Shown piece by piece: positions 1-4,804 of a stretch of 5,760 bases of DNA (position 1 is the first letter of the stretch; every line of letters starts with the position of its first letter). This DNA is from Thermoplasmata archaeon. GTDB taxonomy: Archaea > Thermoplasmatota > Thermoplasmata > Lutacidiplasmatales > UBA184. Where the stretch lies: NCBI GenBank assembly GCA_022749905.1, contig JAKIWU010000089.1, positions 1 through 5,760 on the forward strand. Direction: 5' to 3'. The notes under the pieces are model-generated. The model was not told the DNA's origin, did no database searches, and was given only the letters and a program-made list of their open reading frames with translations. The position numbers and the translations under genes are program-made.

Positions 1-591
1 GATGTGGACCTCAAGCTGGGCGGCCATCAGATCGAATACGCCGATGAGGACCCGCAGATCCATTCAACGTTCGAGGCGGAGCTCCGCGAGAATCCGTCGA
101 GCCGCAAGGGCGAGCTCGCGCGGCAGACCTTCCACCGTGCGAGCCAGGTAGCACGCGACGTCATCGAGGCCCGCATGACGAAGATCTTGTCGCAGGCGTT
201 CCAGGCGAGCATCGGCGGCACGAAGGAGATCGCGAACGCCCTGCCCGAAGAGCGTACTCTGTTCGACGACGTCGTGGGGGTCCTGCGAACGCACCGCGGG
301 TCCGTGGCTCCGTTCCTCGAGCCCACCGGTCCTGCTCCGGCCGCACCCCACAGGACCCCGTCCGCCGCCCCGGTCAGGGTGGACCATCCCTCGACCCCGC
401 CCCCGAAGGTCGCGGCCCCTGCTGGCTCCATGGTCGTGCGAATTCTGAAAGAGAGCCCACCCGTCGAGATCGGAGCGGAGACGATCGCTCTCGGAAAGGA
501 GGACCTCCTCTCCTTGCCGGAGGCGGTGGCGCGGATCCTCATCGACGGGAAGATCGCCGAAGCGATCCGCCTGAGCGAACCGCCAACCTAG
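1..591 (+). CDS. gins51: Archaeal GINS complex subunit, Gins51 (Gins15/Sld5-Psf1 type), 5'-partial
   Basis: Probable subunit of the archaeal GINS complex, which bridges MCM helicase and other replisome proteins (with GAN/Cdc45-like protein) at the fork. The visible 196 codons show the Gins51 layout. Residues about 20-105 are an all-helical A domain, with a charged helix ending VIEARMTKIL, then an LPEE turn and the FDDVVGVLRTHR helix. Residues about 106-143 are a Pro/Ala-rich linker. Residues about 144-190 are a small C-terminal B domain with the family pattern VVRILKE...LPEAVARILIDGKIAEAI. In this family the B domain follows the A domain in Gins51 and precedes it in Gins23, so this is the 51 type. 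The frame is open to the left edge, and the expected N-terminal helix is missing. The GTG at position 4 is therefore probably internal, and the gene begins outside the window. The stop is TAG at 589-591, inside a CTAG shared with the convergent methyltransferase gene. Family assignment is from remembered motifs, without a search. Confidence 0.75.
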   Translation, partial: DVDLKLGGHQIEYADEDPQIHSTFEAELRENPSSRKGELARQTFHRASQVARDVIEARMTKILSQAFQASIGGTKEIANALPEERTLFDDVVGVLRTHRGSVAPFLEPTGPAPAAPHRTPSAAPVRVDHPSTPPPKVAAPAGSMVVRILKESPPVEIGAETIALGKEDLLSLPEAVARILIDGKIAEAIRLSEPPT

Positions 592-1733
592 CCCGCCCGC
601 GGTACCGTCGCCGCGGGTCCAAGCTCGAGCACCCGGAAGTTCGAGAATCCGAAGAGCAGGTTCTTGACCGCGAGCCGGATGCGGACCTCCGCCTCGGCGG
701 TGGGCGCCGCGCGCAGAGCCTCAGCCTGCTCCGCCTCGATCCCCCAGGCGACGAGCGCTTCGGCCTGAGACCGGTCCGCACGGACCGTGAGGCCGGAGCG
801 TTGCGCGGACGCGCGCAGCCGCGTGAAGTTCACGAACGTGCTGAGGTCGGTCAGGCCAGGGTGAGCCAGGGGATCCGAAGGGCGGTGCGCTCGGATGCCG
901 GCGAGGGTCCCGCTCCGCCGGGCACGCACGAGTTCGCCCTCCTCGGCCCCATAGTCGATCACGATCGCCGCGCCCTCGACGAGGTGGTCGCCGATCTCAC
1001 GGACGAACGTCCCTCCGGGGGCGGCGACCTCGTAGATCGAGCCTTCTTCCGCCTCGGGGGGAAGTCCGGGCTGCGTGGGTGGACCGTCGAGTTCGATCGG
1101 GACGCAGTGTCCTCCCGTCACGCGTACCCCGAGCTCCTGCCACGACTCAGCGCGTCGGATCCATCGTCGGAACGGCACGGCGTCGAGGAGCTCGTTCGCC
1201 ACGAGCACCCCACGAAACGGTCCGAGCGCGCCGACCGTACCGAACCCTTCTGCCGTCCACCCCGCCGGGATCGGGAGGGACCTTAGCCGTTCGATCGTCC
1301 GGGCGCGTTGGATGGCCGAACGCTCGACCACGACGTATCGAACGGAGACCGTTCCGGGCAGGAGCGATGCGAGCGCGCGCAGGAGTTGGCAGGCGAGGGT
1401 CCCGTCCCCCGCCCCCGCCTCGACGAGGGTGAGCGCGTCGGAGTCGCGGAGCCGTGACCACTCGGCGGCGATGCGGCGCGCGAGCGTTCGACCGAAGAGG
1501 TCCGACACCTCCGGCGCCGTGTAGAACGCTCCGCGCGGCCCGAAGGCAACCCCCGGGTGCGTGTAGAATCCGGCCGCGCCGCCGTAGAGGGCGATCTCCA
1601 CGAACTGATCGAACCGGAGGATCCCCGAGGGACGGGCCGCGTCCTCAAGGTTCGTGAGGACCGCGGCCTCGCGAACGCGTTCCTCCGCCGTGAGCCCGGC
1701 GGTGGGAGGTGTGCTCTCGGAGCGGGAGACCAT
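588..1733 (-). CDS. MidA/NDUFAF7-type SAM-dependent methyltransferase
   Basis: Predicted class I SAM-dependent methyltransferase of the MidA/NDUFAF7 family (COG1565), 381 residues, close to the usual family length. Family landmarks appear in order: ALYGGAAGFYT (48-58), GAFYTAPEVSDLFG (68-81), the SAM-binding glycine motif VEAGAGDGTLA (104-114), NELLDAVP (180-187), a VIDYG strand (258-262), and GTLAGIRAH followed by a DLSTFVNF segment (275-303). Human NDUFAF7 dimethylates an arginine of the NDUFS2 (49-kDa) subunit of complex I. By analogy a Fpo/Nuo-type complex subunit is a possible substrate here, but nothing in the window shows it. Start is ATG at 1733; no convincing Shine-Dalgarno sequence precedes it and no better start is seen. 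The gene lies 31 bases after the PAC2-family gene on the same strand, so co-transcription is plausible. Its TAG stop (588-590) overlaps the TAG of the GINS gene. The family call is strong; the substrate is unknown. Confidence 0.88.
   Translation of the reverse strand: MVSRSESTPPTAGLTAEERVREAAVLTNLEDAARPSGILRFDQFVEIALYGGAAGFYTHPGVAFGPRGAFYTAPEVSDLFGRTLARRIAAEWSRLRDSDALTLVEAGAGDGTLACQLLRALASLLPGTVSVRYVVVERSAIQRARTIERLRSLPIPAGWTAEGFGTVGALGPFRGVLVANELLDAVPFRRWIRRAESWQELGVRVTGGHCVPIELDGPPTQPGLPPEAEEGSIYEVAAPGGTFVREIGDHLVEGAAIVIDYGAEEGELVRARRSGTLAGIRAHRPSDPLAHPGLTDLSTFVNFTRLRASAQRSGLTVRADRSQAEALVAWGIEAEQAEALRAAPTAEAEVRIRLAVKNLLFGFSNFRVLELGPAATVPRAG
596..617. repeat. Inverted repeat (7-bp stem, 8-nt loop) next to the convergent stops
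   Basis: CCCGCGG at 596-602 and CCGCGGG at 611-617 form a perfect GC stem with an 8-nt loop, starting 5 nt after the GINS stop. It lies inside the last codons of the methyltransferase gene. No T-run follows on the plus strand, so a role as a GINS terminator is doubtful; in GC-rich DNA such a stem may arise by chance or codon bias. Confidence 0.35.
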
Positions 1734-1764
1734 GGCGTCCGCGCGCTCGACCGGCCGCCCCGGA

Positions 1765-2544
1765 TCAGCCGATGTACCCGACGTCTTCCCGAGACGGGTT
1801 CGAGGGCTCGGAGGTCCGGCCCTCGCCGGTGACCTCCTGGATCTTCTGCGCGATCCGGTCGATCTCCTTCGCCTTCGCTTCGAGCGCCGAGAAGTCGATC
1901 TGGACGCCGAGGACCTTCGTGAGGACCTTCAGGACCGCCTCGGCGCTCCTCGGGTCGACGAAGTAGCCGCTCGTCTCGCCCATCAGGCAGACACCCTCCA
2001 TGCCGAAGGTGCGCCCGAGGCCGAGGAAAAGCCCGCTCGCTCCGATGAGGCCGCCTCCGGGGTCGTTGCGGGAGAAGACGACCCCGAAGCGCTTCATCGC
2101 CTCGACCCGCGCCGGCGAGGTCGCGGCGCCGAGCACGCGAGGCTTCTCGACCACGTGCCCCTGCGCGAATCCCGCGAGCGTGTAGAGCTCGCGGGTCCCG
2201 AGCGCGTTGCAGTAGTTCAGGATCCGTTCGGTGAGCTCGTACTGTCCTTCGGGGCTGATCCCTTGGTAGTCGCCCCCGAGGATGAGAAGGTCGTGATCGC
2301 TCGCGCTCTTCGCCTTGAGGTAGCTCAGATCGTTCGAGACGAGCCGGATGAGCCCCTCCTCGTTCACGTACACCTGGGGCGGGAAGAACTTCGAATGGAT
2401 CGTCGCGAGCGGGCGCGTGCCGAGCTGCTCGCGCAGGTAGTCGGCGGCGAGCTTGCCGACGGTGCCGACCCCGGGGAGGCCCGCGACGAGGATGGGCTCC
2501 TTGAGGGAGACGGTCTCGTGCGTACGGATGAGTACGTCCTCCAT
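1765..2544 (-). CDS. PAC2-family protein, proteasome assembly chaperone homologue (COG2047/PbaB-like)
   Basis: Archaeal PAC2-domain protein, related to eukaryotic proteasome assembly chaperone PAC2 and to archaeal PbaA/PbaB, which bind the 20S core particle. With the ATG at 2544 it has 259 residues. The N-terminus carries the family motif ILVAGLPGVGTVGKLAADYL (18-37). Further on come YVNEEGLIRL (59-68), a DLLILGGDYQ strand (85-94), a central TLAGFAQG stretch (122-129), NDPGGGLIGASGLFLG (160-175) and CLMGETSGYFVDP (186-198). Residues about 215-240 form a charged helix, and the chain ends in a flexible tail finishing DVGYIG. I chose ATG 2544 because the family motif begins about 18 residues later and GGAG lies 6 nt upstream. 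A GTG at 2625 would add 27 Arg/Pro-rich residues and overlap the upstream stop as GTGA, so it cannot be excluded. Genes of this family are not always proteasome-specific; the cellular role here is inferred. Confidence 0.85.
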   Translation of the reverse strand: MEDVLIRTHETVSLKEPILVAGLPGVGTVGKLAADYLREQLGTRPLATIHSKFFPPQVYVNEEGLIRLVSNDLSYLKAKSASDHDLLILGGDYQGISPEGQYELTERILNYCNALGTRELYTLAGFAQGHVVEKPRVLGAATSPARVEAMKRFGVVFSRNDPGGGLIGASGLFLGLGRTFGMEGVCLMGETSGYFVDPRSAEAVLKVLTKVLGVQIDFSALEAKAKEIDRIAQKIQEVTGEGRTSEPSNPSREDVGYIG

Positions 2545-2550
2545 CGGCAA

Positions 2551-2554
2551 CTCC
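2551..2554 (-). promoter_or_regulatory. Ribosome-binding site of the PAC2-family gene
   Basis: GGAG on the minus strand, 6 nt before ATG 2544. It helps to decide this start over the in-frame GTG at 2625, which has no clear Shine-Dalgarno match in front of it. Confidence 0.5.
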
Positions 2555-2577
2555 GAGGGAATCGAGCCGGTGGCCCG

Positions 2578-2583
2578 TATTAA
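2578..2583 (-). promoter_or_regulatory. Possible TATA-like promoter element before the PAC2-family gene
   Basis: On the minus strand the hexamer TTAATA stands out in GC-rich surroundings, 34-39 nt before ATG 2544, in the 77-nt gap after the preceding RecA-fold gene. Archaeal TATA boxes sit about 25 nt before the transcription start, so initiation here would leave a leader of about a dozen nt that still contains the GGAG site. This would give PAC2 and the methyltransferase their own transcript. The evidence is one short AT-rich match; no clear BRE is seen. Confidence 0.3.
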
Positions 2584-2621
2584 CCGTTCGCTGGCGAGAG
2601 GGCGATGCGGTGGCGTCCGGT

Positions 2622-3383
2622 TCACGCGCCGGCGGCCGGCTGGAGCGCGAACCCGTTCTTCTCGATGGTGAGGAGCCGCACTCGGCGCTGCTCCGGATGG
2701 TTGCGCACCTTGCGGATGGACAGTTGGTGCTCGAAGCGCGTGCCCATCGGGATCGTGGTGAGCTCGGTCACGATGTCGGCCATCTCTTCGAGGAGTCCCG
2801 AGACCCGGCGTTCGTGGATCTCGCTATGGAGGACCACGAGGACCTGTCCGCCGTGGCGCTGGGCCTGGTGGCGCGCCTCGCGGCAGACGGTCATCACCTC
2901 GGGGAGCTCGAGGACCTCGAGGAGGAAGTCGAGCGAATCGAAGACGACGCGGAACGGGCCCTCGATCTGCGCGAAATCGGAGAGCACGCGGTTCGCGAGA
3001 TCGTAGCTCCTGCGCTCGCGGCGATTCCCCGTGTCGGCCTTGAGATCCTCGAGCGTGAGACCCCGCTCGCGGAACTTCGAGATCTCGAGCCGGCGGGCGA
3101 GGACGGTCGTCGAGTACTCTTCGAAGAGATTGACGATCCGCACCCGGTCGGGGTCGCCGCCGATCCGCTCGATGGTCGTGTGGATCTCCTCGGTCCTCTC
3201 GTGCGTCGTGTAGTAGATGACCGGCTCCTCCTTGGTGCCGGTGCGCGCGAACTGCTTCGCGAGGAGCGAGGTCTCCGCGTCGGTATGACCGAGGAGGAGC
3301 GCGAGCCACGATTTGGGGAGGCAGCCGGCGAGGTCCCGGTCGAGCTCGGGGAGCCCGAGGACGGTGGGGGGTGCGGCGCCCAT
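2622..3383 (-). CDS. KaiC/RadA-like RecA-fold protein with degenerate Walker A (likely non-catalytic)
   Basis: A 253-residue RecA-superfamily protein resembling single-domain KaiC-like proteins, but probably unable to hydrolyse ATP. The strand before the P-loop is recognisable (LALLLG, 27-32). The loop itself reads GHTDAETS (32-39), so the GK of the GxxxxGK[ST] consensus is replaced by ET and the essential lysine is lost. The following helix (LLAKQF) is retained. Residues 57-63 (YYTTHER) occupy the place of the strand that carries the catalytic glutamates in KaiC. A Walker B-like strand RVVFDSLDFLL (145-155) is intact. Residues 188-250 follow the KaiC C-terminal order, with a RKVRN segment (224-228) where active homologues have KMRG, then a final strand pair ending in IEKNGFAL. 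Start ATG 3383 lies 8 nt after the stop of the upstream RecA-fold gene. The stop is TGA at 2622-2624. Fold assignment is good; function is unknown, possibly a structural or regulatory partner of the active KaiC-like protein upstream. Confidence 0.75.
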   Translation of the reverse strand: MGAAPPTVLGLPELDRDLAGCLPKSWLALLLGHTDAETSLLAKQFARTGTKEEPVIYYTTHERTEEIHTTIERIGGDPDRVRIVNLFEEYSTTVLARRLEISKFRERGLTLEDLKADTGNRRERRSYDLANRVLSDFAQIEGPFRVVFDSLDFLLEVLELPEVMTVCREARHQAQRHGGQVLVVLHSEIHERRVSGLLEEMADIVTELTTIPMGTRFEHQLSIRKVRNHPEQRRVRLLTIEKNGFALQPAAGA

Positions 3384-3387
3384 GCGG

Positions 3388-3393
3388 TCCCCT
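3388..3393 (-). promoter_or_regulatory. Ribosome-binding site overlapping the upstream stop codon
   Basis: AGGGGA on the minus strand overlaps the TAG stop of the preceding gene and ends 4 nt before ATG 3383. It is a moderate Shine-Dalgarno match, and its position implies translational coupling of the two RecA-fold genes. Confidence 0.4.
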
Positions 3394-3979
3394 AGCCGTG
3401 GGCCCGGACAACGTCGACGGTCTCGTCGACGATCAGGCCGAGCATCTGGTCGAGGTCGCTCGTGGGGTCCTCGGAGACGATCAGAAGCAGGGTGAGCACT
3501 TGGCGGCTCTTCAGATTGTTGACGAGGATGTGGAAGAATTCGTTCAGGAGCTCCTTCGGGTTGTGGATCGCGAGGGAGTTCACCGAGTCGACGACGAGGG
3601 TCGTGCGGGTCGCCTTGTGGAGACGGAGGAGGTACTCGACCCGGAGCATGATGGTCTCGAGCATCCTCGGGCTCTCGATGTACACCGCGTTGGGGAGCGG
3701 GTCGCGGAAGTTCATCATCGTGTGGCTGATCGCGTCGACGAACGAGAGCCTCTCCGGTGGCACGTCGAGCGCCTGAGCGATCGACCAGACGAGCGCCGCC
3801 GGATTGGTGACCGACACGTAGATGGTGTGGGCGCCCTCGTCCGCACTCGACTCCTTCAGCGTCGCGTTGAGCACCGCGAAGTAGTCGTCCGCGTATTCCC
3901 GGGGATTCAGCCGGACCGCCGCCGCGGCGGCGGCCGGGAGTTTCCGGATCCGCTCGCCGATCTCGACCCGAGACTCCAC
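3392..3979 (-). CDS. Small RecA-fold KaiC-related protein without a P-loop (likely non-catalytic)
   Basis: A 195-residue protein that I read as a pared-down RecA/KaiC core. No GxxxxGK[ST] motif exists; where the P-loop should be, the chain has a run of six alanines (16-21) and then VRLNPREYADDYFAVLNATL (22-41). Later elements fit the fold: a strand HTIYVSVTNPAAL (51-63) at the place of the post-P-loop strand, RLSFVDAIS (77-85), a Walker B-like strand TTLVVDSVNSLA (126-137), a helix with NEFFHILVNNLK (146-157), then the strand LTLLLIVSED (162-171) and a final VDETVDVV. The C-terminal KMRG-like extension seen in its neighbours is absent. The GTG start at 3979 is supported by GGTGATC just upstream, overlapping the stop of the KaiC-like gene 4 nt away. 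DUF835-type proteins, which are KaiC-related and lack Walker A, are a possible relative, but this is not verified. Function unknown. Confidence 0.65.
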   Translation of the reverse strand: MESRVEIGERIRKLPAAAAAAVRLNPREYADDYFAVLNATLKESSADEGAHTIYVSVTNPAALVWSIAQALDVPPERLSFVDAISHTMMNFRDPLPNAVYIESPRMLETIMLRVEYLLRLHKATRTTLVVDSVNSLAIHNPKELLNEFFHILVNNLKSRQVLTLLLIVSEDPTSDLDQMLGLIVDETVDVVRAHG

Positions 3980-3981
3980 CC

Positions 3982-3989
3982 GATCACCC
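3982..3989 (-). promoter_or_regulatory. Strong Shine-Dalgarno site deciding a GTG start
   Basis: GGGTGATC on the minus strand includes seven bases, GGTGATC, complementary to the conserved archaeal 16S rRNA 3' end. It spans the TGA stop of the KaiC-like gene and lies just before GTG 3979, with spacing that aligns correctly for initiation. It supports the GTG start and translational coupling. Confidence 0.6.
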
Positions 3990-4763
3990 GCCCTGCGCGC
4001 GGTTGCCCTTCAGATGCGGGGCCATGAGCAGGCCGAGCGGCGTGAGCTCCATCACGTACTGCGATCGGGAGTGGGCCGTCCCCCGCATCTTGACCACCTG
4101 GAGGACCCTCAAGATGTCCCCTTGGCGGGAAGCGTTCCCGAGGAGGATAATTCCGTCGACCACCGCCTCCTCGACCCCGTGGCTCGAGTAGCGGCCCTCC
4201 ATCGGAGCTACCTCGGAGACCAGAAGCGTGGTGGTCCCGAGTCGGCTCAACCCCTGGCCGAGGGTCAGCATGAAGTCGCGGATGCGCTCGTCGCGTCGGA
4301 TGCGGTAGCCGAGCGAGGTAAGAGAATCGAGGACGACGCGATCCGCCCCGACGCTCTCCACGAGGTCAAGGACCGAACGGGTGAGGAGCTCGATATCCTC
4401 GACCGTGAGCTCCTCATGGTCGAGCCCGAGGCGCTCGTACATGATCGGGAGATCGACGAAGACGAGCTTGTTCGACTTGATGAGGTCCTTGCGGAAGAAG
4501 TCGAAGGAGCTCAGATTTTCGATGAGCTTGTTCGAAGCCTCCGTGACCGAAAGGAACAACGAAGACTCGCCGCGCTCGGCGCCGTGCACGAGGAATTCGA
4601 GGCTGAGCGTGGTCTTCCCGGTGCCCACGGGCCCGGCGAGCAGGACCATGTTGCCCTTCGGGATCCCTCCGCCCAGGATGTGGTCGAGGCCCTCGATCCC
4701 GGTAACGCAGCGCTCCCGGGGGACATCCTTCGGGGAGGGATCTGCGTTCGATGGCCTACCCAT
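3984..4763 (-). CDS. KaiC-like RecA-superfamily ATPase, single domain, intact Walker A
   Basis: A 259-residue single-domain KaiC/RAD55-type ATPase (COG0467-like). It opens with the family start CVTGIEGLDHILGGGIPKGN (19-38). Walker A is GPVGTGKT (44-51, Lys50). The next strand and turn, FLSVTEASNKLIENL (70-84), keep one glutamate (Glu75) where KaiC has a catalytic pair. Walker B is RVVLDSLTSL (142-151), followed by TTTLLVSEV (177-185) and the C-terminal signature VVKMRGTAHSRSQYVMEL (223-240), with TPLGL at the end of the domain. KaiC has two such domains; this protein has one, as do many archaeal KaiC-like regulators and RadA/RadB relatives. It is the only member of the three-gene RecA-fold cluster expected to bind and hydrolyse ATP. 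I chose ATG 4763; an in-frame TTG at 4787 would add eight low-complexity residues and has no ribosome-binding site. Biological process unknown: signalling and DNA transactions are both possible for this family. Confidence 0.88.
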   Translation of the reverse strand: MGRPSNADPSPKDVPRERCVTGIEGLDHILGGGIPKGNMVLLAGPVGTGKTTLSLEFLVHGAERGESSLFLSVTEASNKLIENLSSFDFFRKDLIKSNKLVFVDLPIMYERLGLDHEELTVEDIELLTRSVLDLVESVGADRVVLDSLTSLGYRIRRDERIRDFMLTLGQGLSRLGTTTLLVSEVAPMEGRYSSHGVEEAVVDGIILLGNASRQGDILRVLQVVKMRGTAHSRSQYVMELTPLGLLMAPHLKGNRAQGG

Positions 4764-4792
4764 CCTTGAGGGTGAAGAAGGCGGCAACTAGC

Positions 4793-4800
4793 ACATAAGT
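4793..4800 (-). promoter_or_regulatory. Possible TATA-like promoter element before the KaiC-like gene
   Basis: ACTTATGT on the minus strand, centred about 33 nt before ATG 4763, is the most AT-rich stretch of the 41-nt gap after the HerA/TraG-like gene. Its distance would place transcription start within about 10 nt of the ATG. That matches the lack of a convincing Shine-Dalgarno site there (a leaderless or very short leader). The match to a TATA box is weak, and read-through from the upstream gene is equally possible. Confidence 0.3.
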
Positions 4801-4804
4801 CATG

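Noticed and set aside
4..6. GTG at position 4 as the true start of the GINS gene
   Set aside because: The frame is open to the window edge, and the protein would lack the N-terminal helix of the A domain, so the real start is most likely upstream.
596..617. GC hairpin as an intrinsic terminator of the GINS gene
   Set aside because: No T-rich tract follows on the plus strand, and archaeal termination relies on such tracts; the stem lies in methyltransferase coding sequence.
1654..2583. 309-codon open frame on the plus strand, opposite the PAC2-family gene
   Set aside because: Its product is rich in Arg, Asp, Glu and Leu with no recognisable motif. It mirrors the codon pattern of the real minus-strand gene, as expected in GC-rich DNA.
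2610..3395. 261-codon open frame on the plus strand opposite the second non-catalytic RecA-fold gene
   Set aside because: Low-complexity acidic and basic product without domain features; the opposite strand encodes a protein with clear RecA-fold motifs.
3371..4027. 218-codon plus-strand open frame opposite the small RecA-fold gene
   Set aside because: Charged, repetitive composition typical of antisense frames in GC-rich DNA; no start context or motif supports it.
4014..4769. 251-codon plus-strand open frame opposite the KaiC-like gene
   Set aside because: It runs nearly the full length of the KaiC-like gene in antisense, and its product shows no known pattern.
4785..4787. TTG at 4787 as the start of the KaiC-like gene
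   Set aside because: It adds eight Ser/Pro-rich residues, has no ribosome-binding site, and would leave almost no space after the TATA-like element. ATG 4763 fits better.
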